A stretch of DNA of 64,000 nucleotides, taken from NCBI GenBank assembly GCA_002245135.1, contig NGBS01000295.1:62001-126000 (forward strand), read 5' to 3'. This DNA comes from Proteromonas lacertae (lineage: Eukaryota; Sar; Bigyra; Opalinata; Proteromonadidae). Below, in pieces: positions 26,027 to 36,661 of this stretch. The translations under genes and the position numbers were made by a program. Below the pieces are notes generated by a model. The model was given only the letters and a program-made list of their open reading frames with translations, made no database searches and was not told the DNA's origin. Position 1 is the stretch's first letter; every line of letters begins with the position of its first letter.

Positions 26027-29000
26027 ATGGTAGAACCTAGATTCTTAAAAAGAGGTGGATTGGTTGTTGACACATCAGCAGGTAGTATTCAATTTGGAAT
26101 ACCGCCAGAAACAATAAAAGACTCACTCATATCTGGATTTGAAGTTCCGCAATTCTTTGTTGTTCCAGATAGTATCTATTGCATTTATGTTTTATTTAGC
26201 TGCTTTTTCATTAAGTGAAGGGATATCTTTAGCTGAGGTTGAATTCCCTTGTTATTACAATTTCTTTATTAAGAATAGAAAAACAAGGCTTATTGTTAAT
26301 CGAAAAACTGTAGATGTTTTAAAAGTAATTCTCAGAGTATACATTATGATTACAACATTTTTTATATAATTAGGAAACATTATATGGTCCTGTTGATATG
26401 GATGCAACCAGTGAATGGGGAGGAGGTCCAAATAGTGGCTCAGTCCCTGATCTCAAAACAGAAACAGTTGGATTTACAAAAATCACTAGACCAGATATGG
26501 AAGTCACAGCAGAATCAATGGTAGATTACATTTTCTTTGAAGATGGTAAAGCAATAATATCAGATAAAGTCTATATCCAAGCTACAGATTCAGATGATTA
26601 TATCATTTACGATAATAATATAGAAATATTACACGTACCCTGTGAAATACCATTCCCAACCATCAAACATGTAATCGCTGATAAAGGATTTGAACCTCCA
26701 CCATTCGGTGTAACTTGTCTAGGTTCAAGCACAGGGTTTGATCCAAAAGGTGTAACAAGTGGTGTTATAATATGGGTAAATCATCAAGGTATAATGGTAG
26801 ATCCACCAGCTAACTGTAGTCAATTATTAGATAGTGAGGGTATATCACCATCCTGTATAGGAAGTGTAGTCTTAACACATTGTCATGCTGATCATGATAG
26901 TGGATTATTCCAACAGTTGATTAGAGAAAGGAAATTGAGTGTAATTACTACAAATACTATTATTACATCATTTCTAAGAAAGTATTCATCTGTGTCTGGA
27001 ATGTCTATATCATTTATTAAAACTCTATTCACATTCCATCCTGTTGTTTTAGGTCAAGATTTTCCTGTATTTTTAATTTTTTTTATAATTATTATATATA
27101 GTTATATGGAGCTACACTTAGATTCAATTATTCTCTCCACACAGTACCATGTATTTCTATGGAAGTTAGATTCTGCTCTAAATCTCTCTTCTATACTGGT
27201 GATCATTGTAATAACCCACTATACATTAATGGTTTATATGAACAAGGTATTATCAGCAAAGGAAGAAGAGATTTCTTATTAAATTTCAACTGGGATCATG
27301 ATTTGATACTCCATGAAGCTGGTCCTAAACCAATTCATACTGCGATTGAGAGTTTAGCACAATTATCATCAGATATTAAGAGTAGATTACTAGTCTATCA
27401 TTCACCACTTCAACCTATATTAGATTTAGGTCTAAATCCATTGAAAGCTGGTGTAAGAAATACAGTTCAAATACATGTTGAAGGTACATCATTATTATAT
27501 TCCAGTAGAATGTTAGGAACATTAAATCAAATAGATTTACTATCAGATGAATTGACATTTATTCAAGCCAAGCAATTTTTAGAGATGGCTCAGATTGATC
27601 ATTATAATGAAGGTGAAGTGATTTTATTAGCTGGATGTAAAGGTGATCGATTTTATATAATATTATCAGGAGTAATTGTAGTTGAGAATAATAATGGAGA
27701 TATTATTAAAGTATATCAACATCATGATTTCTTTGGTGAAACTTCAATATTGACAGGTAATATATGTAGTGCAAGTTGTGTAGCTAAGACTCAAGTAACT
27801 ACCTGTTCATTGTCTAAACAAGATTTCTTATATTTATTTAAGAATAGTCATGTTCCACAGAGGTTGATTACATTGGCAAAGTTGAGATCATTAAATATAT
27901 GGAATGTATAATTATTTATATACTATTTATTATTATTTATTATTTATAGACTATTGAACAAAATGCTCTATTTAGTGATATGACATCGGGTCAAAAGACA
28001 TACTTGGAAGGAATGTGTGTAGCTAAAAACATCAAGAAAGGTCAAGTATTATGGAATTACAATGATTTAGCAAGTAGAGCAATATTAATCAAGAATGGTG
28101 CATTATTATTGACAGAATTTACTGATGATGGTAAAGATTATCATCCTGGTTGGAAAGAAATGAAATATGAAGAATGGAAGAAGATAAGAGAAGCAGCATT
28201 GAATGTAGTAGATACAAATATAAATAATAATAATAATAATAATAATGTAAGTAATAGTGATAAAGAAATAGTAGTAAATCATCCAATCAGTTTCCCTATT
28301 AAGAATTCAGATGTTAAAGAAGGAGAAAGTAGACAATTAACTCAGAAAGTATATCAAAATGTAGAAAGAAAAGCATTTGATGTAAAAAGAACCCAAACAC
28401 AATTATCTGTTAGTTATTTACAATCGTTAAAGATCAGTATTACTGGTAATCTATCAAGCGGTTTATTTGGTATTAGACAATTCACAAATCAAAAAGGATG
28501 TAATAGAATACACTCTTTATTATCCAATGGTGCTTTAATATTAGAATTGCATGCTTTATATCCAGAACCGAAAAGACATAAAACACAGTTAATTGCATTA
28601 GAAGATTCAACTGTGTTTATTTTCCCATATGAAAATGTGAAGAATTTTATGGAAATTTATCCATCTACGTTGATTCATTTATTAGATCATCCTTCTTATG
28701 TTGATGCTAATGAAGATCAGATATGCTGCAGAATTGAGAAAACACTAGAATCGTTTAATTTGTTTAGTGATAACTTGAATGCTGATCAGTTGGAAATATT
28801 AACACATATTATGTATGTAGAATGCATACCAGCTAGTATTTATTCATTTTAATTTATTTATTATAGACTATTATACAGATTGTGATAATGTTGTTCTTAG
28901 ATTTGTCGTTTCAGGTAATTGTCAGTTGTTGAGAGAGAATAATAGTGTTAAATCAGTTTTAAAATATACTACAGGCAAATGGTTTACTACTTTTGAGCAA

Positions 29001-29156
29001 GATTCAGTTCCAAGCAAAGTTGTTGGTTTATTTACACATTCTGATTGTGTATTTATCACACTATTATCTTCAGTCTTTAAGAACTTCTTAGATGCTTACA
29101 ATTTAACTGATCTGAAGATAATGTTGCAGGAAAAATATCAAATTTTTACTGAGTAA
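26027..29156 (+). CDS. Metallo-beta-lactamase-fold hydrolase with three cyclic-nucleotide-binding-type domains
   Basis: The ATG at 26027 (MVEPRFLKRGGLVVDTSAGS) starts a protein of about 970 residues with short introns at about 26168, 26323, 27070, 27907 and 28840. The N-terminal half holds a metallo-beta-lactamase fold with the metal motif LTHCHADHDSG (HxHxDH), a later LFYTGDH, and ILHEAG and YHSPL as the remaining metal/strand motifs. The C-terminal half contains a first CNB domain (GEVILLAGCKGDRFYIILSG, HDFFGETSILTG). A second (KGQVLWNYNDLASRAILIKN) is split by a polar insert and closes with LIALEDSTVFIFPYEN. A remnant third lies at about 28740-29150. In the first phosphate-binding cassette the FGE is kept but the following Arg of the RAA signature is missing. 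Similar fusions occur in protists and are annotated as phosphodiesterase-like; the substrate is unproven. Confidence 0.75.
28217..28247. repeat. AAT microsatellite encoding poly-Asn inside CNB domain
   Basis: AAT repeats (interrupted once) give nine consecutive Asn codons in the polar insert of the second cyclic-nucleotide-binding domain of the gene at 26027-29156. In-frame and therefore tolerated. Confidence 0.8.
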
Positions 29157-29269
29157 ATTAAAAGTTTATTATAAATATTGACAATATGTTTTTTTATAAC
29201 GATTTTGGTATTTTTTGTTTATATAAGCTTGATTCCAAGTTTGATTGACGTTGAATAAACTTGGCTTGA

Positions 29270-30459
29270 ATGAAAAGAATAATTTTTCTCATAATAGAAG
29301 TAATATTATTAGTCCAAGGATGTAATAACTATTGCAGTGGTCATGGAACTTGTGAAGCAAAAGATCAGTGTAAATGTTTTCCTGGATTTGGTGGAGCTGA
29401 TTGCTCTTTGAGTATAAAAGAATATAAATTATTTATTAATAGGAGCTTGTCCATATAGTGAAGCATATGTTGATCTTCCATTAGGTGATTTGAATCACAA
29501 TGGGGAAGTGGAAGATGAGATAGTGAAAACAGAATGGTATCCTCAGGAAGGTTTAAGTGAAAATCCTTTTGGAGATGTTAATAAAAGAGCTCACAGATAT
29601 GCAGAATGTTCTAACGCTGGTCTTTGCAATAGAGAAACTGGTTTATGTGAATGTTTTGATGGATTTGTAGGAAGTGCCTGTCAAAGAAGAGCTTGTCCTA
29701 CTTCTGTTGCAAATACAATGTGTAGTGGTCATGGTATTTGTATGAGCAGTGAAACATATATGATACTCAATGACCAAGATTTTAAATCTGGAAGCTTAGG
29801 TACTTATAGTTGGGAATATGATAAATTTTACACATGCGTGTGTGATAAAGGATATGTAGGTACTTCATGTAATTCTAGAGAATGTCCGATGGGTGTAGAT
29901 CCAGTTGATAGTGCTCAACCTACTTTAAACTGGAATTTTATACTTAATGACAATACAGATAGTAGTTTAGATCATTATTATGTTTTGCATTACGATGGTG
30001 TAATTTATAAATCTGCTGTTGCTTATAAACAAACAAAATTATGTGGTACAGGTCATTCAACTGATTTAGCTGCTGTATCAGGATTAAAGGAAGAAATCAG
30101 AAGAGTAATTACTGTCATACCTCCACTTGCACAAGTAACTGTTTCTGCTCAATGGTACAACAGATGGTGCTTTATCAATCACATTAACTCCAGAATATTT
30201 AGATGCAAAGAAGATGTCTGAGAGTAAATTATACGTTTATAAAGCAGATGAAAATGGAAATCCTACAAAAGAATCTGCAATTACTGATAATAATGGTGTA
30301 AAAGGTTTAGCAAATAGAGTAACACAACCAGCACCTACAAAAGAAACTATTAAAGAAGCATTATGTAGTAATCGTGGTAGTTGTAATAGACAGACAGGAT
30401 TGTGTGAATGTTATGATGGATACTCAGGAGCAGCTTGTCAACTTACTAGAACTAAATAA
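29270..30459 (+). CDS. Secreted EGF-repeat protein of the stramenopile mastigoneme type
   Basis: The ATG at 29270 gives MKRIIFLIIEVILLVQGCNN, a signal peptide, followed at once by an EGF module (YCSGHGTCEAKDQCKCFPGF). A 31-nt intron splits the next block so that it reads DCSLRACPYSEAYVDLPLGD. Two more EGF modules follow: ECSNAGLCNRETGLCECFDG with RRACP, and MCSGHGIC...TCVCDKGYVGTS with SRECPMGVDPVDS. A fourth lies at the end (SNRGSCNRQTGLCECYDGYS). The linked pattern of EGF + CSLRxCPxxxAxVD, then EGF + RxCPxGxDP, is the layout of Sig1/Ocm1-type proteins of tubular flagellar hairs and related stramenopile EGF proteins. A globular insert (about 29930-30340) sits between modules three and four. 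One base must be skipped near 30151 to keep frame. Function: structural glycoprotein of mastigonemes or cell-surface hairs, inferred. Confidence 0.75.
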
Positions 30460-30599
30460 TTTATTTATATATAATATTATAATGAATTGTCTTTTAAAAA
30501 TAAGATTTAAAAAAACAATAATTAAGAAAAGAACAAAAAGAAGGAAAAAACACATATTTTTTTATTATTATTAATAATATTCGTTATTAAACAATATAA

Positions 30600-31925
30600 T
30601 CACTTCATATTCTTTTTCATTTCACCACTTTTCATCTCACTCTTATTTACAACATTATTCTTATCAATAATATCAATTTTACTTTCACTTTTTTTATTGT
30701 TATTTTTCATATCACCAGGAGTAACAACACCACCACCACTTTCATTATTAAAACAATAACCAAAATATCTCTTTCTTTGAGCAGAATCGCTCATATTTGG
30801 AGTATTTACTGCTTCTTGTAATTCCTTTATTTTATCTAAATCTTTCTTTAACAAAGTCATGGAATAATGTTTTTCACCTACTTTCCTAGGTCGATTTAAT
30901 ACAGGAGGAATATTCATTCCATCACCTTTAGTATCTGTTAAATCACTAATAAAGGGATGATTAATTAATTCTTCAATTAAAGGTCTATCTTTTGGTTTAA
31001 ACTGTAAACATTTTTCTAAGAAATCTAAACAGGTTGGATTCTCTAATAACACTGGATTATGTTTGTTTAAAAATGAATTAATACCTTCTTTTAACTCTAA
31101 TATTACACTATTAAAATCACCATTATAACCTGATAACATACGATGTGATAATAAAGCATAGCAACATACTCCTATACTCCAAATATCACGCTTTCTTCCA
31201 TCATACTTTGGTTTACTACATAACATCTCTGGAGCTAAATATTCACGTTTACCACGACTTACATCGACTATGTAATTGTCATTATCACATACTCGAGCTA
31301 AGCCAAAGTCTATTATACATACTCTACCTTTCCTTCTCATTAGATTTTCAAGTGAGAGATCTAAGTGGACTATGTTGTTTTTGTGTAAGATATATACTGC
31401 TTGTACGATTTGTGCAACATATCGACGTTTTTGTTCTGATACCCATTGGAATGTAGGTAATGAAGAGTCATTATCTAATAATTCACCCATTTGATTGGTC
31501 CAATCTAATAGATCACCTTCATCTAGATATTCTAATGCTGTTACTTGATATAATCCATATGGTAATCCTAAAAATTGTACTTCTATCATATCTTTAAAAT
31601 GAAGAAAACAATTGATGAAAAACACTGAATTACTGATTTTAGATTCCATTAGTAATTGGCCCTCTTTTTCTGGACTTTCATCAGCATCCTTTTTAGCTGT
31701 CTATAAAGAATAACTAAAATATCTTTCATACTAGTGATGATATTTTTAATGCTACATTCATATCTTTTTCGTTCCACTTCGCTTTCAGGATGAATCCAAA
31801 CAGTGACTTTGATATAGTTTTTTCAATCTTTAAAAATAAAAGAGGAGATATACTGAAAAAGTTCCATTTCTAGTAATAATAATTTTGGATTTTGGTAACC
31901 CTTTTATTGACTTTAATCTATTCAT
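30600..31925 (-). CDS. Ser/Thr protein kinase with HLDLSLEN catalytic loop
   Basis: The ATG at 31925 (MNRLKSIKGLPKSKIIITRN) is followed by two introns (26 and 31 nt) inside the N-lobe. The spliced N-lobe reads GTFSIEKTISKSLFGFILKA and VALKIS, which holds the VAIK-type lysine. The C-lobe has HLDLSLENLM (the HRD motif with Arg replaced by Leu, catalytic Asp and Asn kept), CIIDFGLARV (DFG), YLAPEML (APE) and DIWSIGVCCYALL. A basic Asn/Ser-rich tail follows. The DLSLEN variant is common among stramenopile, notably oomycete, CAMK-like kinases, so this supports the lineage guess. All catalytic residues are present, so it is probably active. It starts 54 bp from the divergent DDX55 gene. Confidence 0.85.
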
Positions 31926-31979
31926 TTTTTGATTTTTTTGATTGAAAATTCAAAACTGATTGACGGTCAAAAAGTAAAA

Positions 31980-33792
31980 ATGACGAATTCATTTTTCGAT
32001 TCATCTTTAAACCTGAATGATGGCATTAAAGAAGTTATAAAATGCATGGGATTTGATGAAATGACTCCAGTACAATCAGCAGTAATACCTCAATTCCTGA
32101 ATCATAAAGATGTAGCTGTCCAAGCATGTACAGGTAGTGGTAAAACATTAGCTTATGTCATTCCAGTTATTGAAATATTAAATAGAGTGAAAGATGTGAT
32201 AGGTAATTCAATCGGTGGTTTGGTTATACTACCAACTCATGAATTAGCAAAGCAAGTATACAATATATTCAACTTATTTGTTGATAAATTCCCATTTATA
32301 AAGCCCATTCTTTTAGTTGGTGGTGTGGATGTATTAAAAGACTTAGAATCACTCAAACAAGATGGATTATTACTGCTAATTGGCACACCAGGTCGTTTAA
32401 ATGATATATTTAACAAATCAGAAGAAAATGTGTTGAGCAAAATAGAAGTATTAATTCTAGATGAAGCTGATGTTCTATTAGCAAAAGGTTTTTTAGAAGT
32501 ATTAAAATTAATATTAAATCGTTTACCCAAACAAAGAAGAACTGGATTATTTTCCGCCACATTAACAACTGCAGTTAAAGAGTTAGGTAAATGTGGTTTA
32601 AGAAATCCAGTATCAATATCCATAAAAGTTAATAACGGTAAAAATGATAATATTGTTAATACGAATATATTTGTACCAAAAGAATTAGAAAATTATTACA
32701 TTGTCTGTAATAGTGATGAAAAATTGAATCAAATTTGTCATTTCTTATATAATCATAAAAATGAAAAAGTAATGATATTCTTTATGACTTGTAATGAAGT
32801 AGATTTCTTTACAAAAATGTTTAAATTATTATTTGAAGACATTTCATCCAATATCTATGAAATACATGGGAAAATGGTGAATAAAAAGAGAAACGGAATG
32901 TATAGTCAGTTTTTAGAGAATAAAAGTGGTGTTTTGTTGTGTACAGATGTTGCTGCAAGAGGATTGGATGTTCCTAAACGTATATATATATTACATTTTT
33001 TCTTATTTTTATATTATATATAGTTGATTGGATTATTCAATATTCTCCTCCTCAAGAACCTGAGTTTTATATTCACCGTATTGGCAGAACTGCTAGAGCT
33101 GGTAATATAGGTAATGCCTTGTTATTTATATTACCATCTGAAGAATCTTATATAGAGTTTTTAAAAGGAAGAAATATACCTATTAATAAATTAGATCAAT
33201 TTAAAAATACAAATGAAACATCAGTAAGTTTAGTAAAGAAGATGAAAGAGTTGATTAAGTTGGATAGAGATTTGTATGATAAAAGTATCAGTGCTTTGAC
33301 TGCATTTGTTAGAGCCTATAAAAATCACAAATTGAGTATAGTATTTGTATTTAATGAGATTAATCTTGTTTCATTGTTAGAGTATATCTATTTATTTTTA
33401 TATATTTATATATTTATCTATATAGTTCATTTGGTATAATAAAAAAGCCAAAAATGCCTGAATTAAAGAACTTAACATACAATGAAGAAGATATAAATAT
33501 TGATTCGATACCTTATAAAGATGAAGAACGTGAGAAAGCAAGGCAATTACGATTAGCCAATCCCAAAGAAAAGAAAGTTAGAGAAAGAAAAGACGATGAT
33601 AAAAAAGATAAGATGAAGATGAAGAATAAGAGCAATAAACCTGAAAAGAGGAAGAGAAAGAAGAAGAGTGAAATATTTCAGGAAGAATGGGATGAATTTG
33701 CTGAAGATACTAGATTATTAAAGAAGATGAGAAAAGGAAAGATTAGCAAGGAAGAATATGAAAAGAAATTGTTGGAAGATGATGATTTTTAG
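31980..33792 (+). CDS. DDX55: DEAD-box RNA helicase of the DDX55/Spb4 type
   Basis: ATG at 31980 (MTNSFFDSSLNLNDGIKEVI). Motifs in order: Q-motif MGFDEMTPVQSA, motif I ACTGSGKTLAY, PTHELAKQ (Ia), GTPGRL (Ib), LDEADVLL (DEAD), SATLT (III), GVLLCTDVAARGLDVP (V) and HRIGRTARAG (VI, after a 45-nt intron at about 32978-33022). The C-terminus has the family pattern ESYIEFLKGRN and, after a second intron, IKKPKMPELK and DSIPYKDEEREKARQ, then a Lys-rich tail. Spb4/DDX55 remodels pre-60S ribosomal particles in the nucleolus. Full length about 590 residues, matching yeast Spb4 (606). The preserved order of motifs and the C-terminal extension make the orthology call strong. Confidence 0.9.
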
Positions 33793-33907
33793 AAAAATTT
33801 ATTTATAGTTGTTTTATCGTATGTGAATATGTTTTTCTTTTTTCAATTCTCATAAACGGAAGTAATAAATATAAATTATTTTATTTATTTTTCTTTATTG
33901 ATTATTT
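33793..33907. other. Short convergent intergenic spacer
   Basis: About 115 bp of AT-rich DNA between the stop of the DDX55-like gene and the stop of the RIIa-domain gene, presumably holding both 3' UTRs. No repeat, hairpin or gene seen. Confidence 0.4.
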
Positions 33908-34176
33908 TTACTCTGTTTTATTAGCATCTTCTTGCCCTTCTTTCAACATTTTCACAATTGCATCATAAGGGTCTTCTGGCATTTCTTTAGTTAGTGTAAC
34001 TGTGATATGATTGAATAATTCGGTAATATGATGTCTAAATAAGATGAAAATAATAATTATTATACTTTTCAATGTATTCCTTCATTTCTTTTGATCCTGA
34101 AAGATGATAAAGCTTTTCTTCAAATGACTGAACTATAGAAACAATAATAAAATCCTTCTATACTTCCTTTTGGCAT
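33908..34176 (-). CDS. Tiny RIIa/Dpy-30-like dimerization-docking protein
   Basis: A gene easily missed because its longest frame is under 50 codons. The ATG at 34176 encodes MPKG before a 31-nt intron; exon 2 gives QSFEEKLYHLSGSKEMKEYI; another 31-nt intron leads to HHITELFNHITVTLTKEMPE and DPYDAIVKMLKEGQEDANKT, stop at 33908. The last 40 residues fit the RIIa/Dpy-30 docking fold (xYIxxHxIxELFxxIxxxLxxExPEDPxxxIxxxL). This is the pattern seen at the ends of adenylate kinase 7, ROPN1-like and other axonemal proteins. Such domains dimerise and bind amphipathic helices of AKAP-type scaffolds (for example in radial spokes). About 67 residues in total. It is divergent from, and only 75 bp from, the QRICH2-like flagellar gene, which supports a ciliary role. 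Confidence 0.7.
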
Positions 34177-34251
34177 TTTATAAAACGAACTGTTTTTTGT
34201 ATAGGTTTGACACTTATCAAACTATTTTGAAAAAGTCGTTATAAGAAATAT

Positions 34252-36528
34252 ATGCTTAGAGGAATACAGGATCGAGTTCAAGCAGCTCGAACACAATATA
34301 CAGCATACTATGGTATAGATTGAACTTATATTCTCTAGGAAACCTTGAAGATATGATTATCACCTTAGCACAATCAGTTGAAGCTTTGCAATTTGCTTTG
34401 GATATAGATGGAGTTCCTACTTCATTTGATGATAAAGAACAAGAGAAAATGGATTCAATAGATGCTGCTAATGGTGAAGGAGGTGAGAACGGAGATAGTG
34501 GACCTGCTTCTCCATCTCGTAAATCAAGAAGAGTAAGTCGTGCTGCAGCTAGTTCTTTTTATCAGTATATATTCTATAATTTTAATACATATTAACTCAT
34601 TATAGATTAACTCAAATGGAAAATAAAATGAGAGATTTAGAAAATGATATAAACTTTATAAAATCACAAAACCAGTTGTTAATGAAAAATGCAGCAGGAG
34701 GAGGGGGTGGACTATTTGATTATGGTGGTATGAATGGTGATATAAATGTTAATCAATATATAACAAATGAAGGAGGAGAAGGTGGAGTTAACCAACAGGG
34801 ATTGTACTTAGATGCAGTAACAGAAGATGAAAATGGAAATCCAATCAATGAAGGAGAAGAAGGTGAAGTAAATCAATCAAGCCAAACCTCACCATCTCAT
34901 TTCCCAAAAAGTCCTAAAAAAGCCACCGAATTAAGTGTAATGCAATTAACCAACGAATTAAGAAAATTAACATTAAGTGTAAAAGAACTATTAATGAATA
35001 AAGAAATGCAAGGAATAGAAACCAATTACTTAAAGAATCAAATAGATACACTCAAACAATCAATCAGTGATGTAGCAGGTAAATACAAACAGTTTGATGA
35101 TGAGTTTGAAGAATTACATCGTGATTTAGGAAGAATTAGTAGAGAATATACAGGTACACCAAACTCTGGAATAACTGGAGATGATACTGGTGGAAGAGAT
35201 CATACCAACATTGATAGAGCAAATCATGTATTAAAAGCAATAGAAGATCAAATCACCAAGATATTAGAATTTAAAGGGAAAGATATAGAGACAGTTGAAG
35301 AAATGGAGAATTTATTAGAGGAAAATCATATGTTATTGAGACAGTATTTAGATGCAATTGAAGGTGGAGGTGGTAGTGAAAGTAATCGTGATTCGACAAC
35401 ACAAATATTACATAATTTAGCTTATAATATAAATCAATTATTTAAATATAATAATAGACAGAATTGTCCAATGAAATTATCTACTTTATATTGTGATGAA
35501 GAAGCTGATAAGAATATATTTAAATATTTAACTGATTGTAAAAATATATTATCAACCATATTGAAAGATAGATGTGATATTTGGAATATTGTAGTTGAAT
35601 TGAAAGGATTAACTTTAGGATATGGTGAATTAACACAACAATTTAATACATTAAAGTATATTTATTATTAATATTATTAATATTTAATATAGTGAAACTG
35701 TTACAAAACACATTATTGAAGCTAATACTCGCAATAAACAGAGTGATACAACACTACAGAATCTCGCCACATTAGTAAAGAAAGCATCAGCAATTGCATC
35801 TGGAATGTCTGATGAAGTAAATGAATTAAAAAAGAAAAAATTAGAAAAGAAAGATCTTCAATATTTAGATACTGTCATTGTAGAAATGACAAAAACAATG
35901 GAACAACAGAAGATTGAATTATTGAAGAAAGCAAAAGCAGATGAAGTACATGATGAATTTGATAAGATATATGATGAGATTAGTTATGTAAAGAACAGCA
36001 TAGAAAGTGTTAATGAAGTGTCTAATAGATTAGATCAAACAAATGAAGAAGTAGATACAAAACTAAATAAAGAAGAAGTAGTTAATTTAATTCATCAAAT
36101 TGTACCAAAGCCAAAATCATATGAGATTGTGGATGATAATATATTAGTTTCAAAATACAGATGTATTTCCTGCAATCGTCCTATTCCCATTCCATTAAAA
36201 GATCAAGAACAATTAGATAATTTATATGCATCCAACTCTCTAGGTGCAAACGATAATGATTTGTTACAGTTAAGAGATAATATGCAGAATCCGTATATTA
36301 CTAGACAAAGAAGTCCCAATTCAAAGAGTCTTTCAAATTTAGGAGATGAAGAATGGGATAAAGATGTTAGTCAAGGTAAACCTTCGATTAAGAATAATAC
36401 AAGAGTTATTTCACAATTTCCTAGATTAATTCCATGTATATTTATTGATATATTATTTATTATTATTAGCAATGCCACAAAAAGTGAATAATCATAGTTT
36501 TTCTTCACCTTCTTTACCTAAATTTTAA
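34252..36528 (+). CDS. QRICH2: QRICH2-like flagellar protein (DUF4795)
   Basis: Start ATG at 34252 (MLRGIQDRVQAARTQYTAYY), four introns of about 26-40 nt, stop at 36528. The N-terminal LEDMIITLAQSVEALQFALD and long coiled-coil segments are followed by Gly-rich spacers. The helical DUF4795 region (LKKKKLEKKDLQYLDTVIVE...) ends in a zinc-knuckle-like YRCISCNRPIPIPLKD block. The same ending occurs in QRICH2 (CLSCDRP). QRICH2 is needed for sperm flagellum assembly and is linked to the radial-spoke/central-pair region. The tail after the last intron is short (PSMPQKVNNHSFSSPSLPKF). Total about 710 residues; vertebrate QRICH2 is longer because of a Gln-rich N-terminus absent here. Confidence 0.75.
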
Positions 36529-36661
36529 TTGTAATTGAATTTTAGAATAATATATATTGTCATTATTTAATTATTATTTATATATATTTTTTTATGGGAT
36601 GTTAAATAAATAGAAATTATAAAGAAGTAAAAAACAGTTATTATTATTTATCATGTATTTA

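Noticed and set aside
30214-30459. Separate small gene at the end of the EGF protein
   Set aside because: It continues the same EGF protein after one skipped base (the upstream residues in this frame read TDGALSITLTPEYLDAKKM); no independent start is needed.
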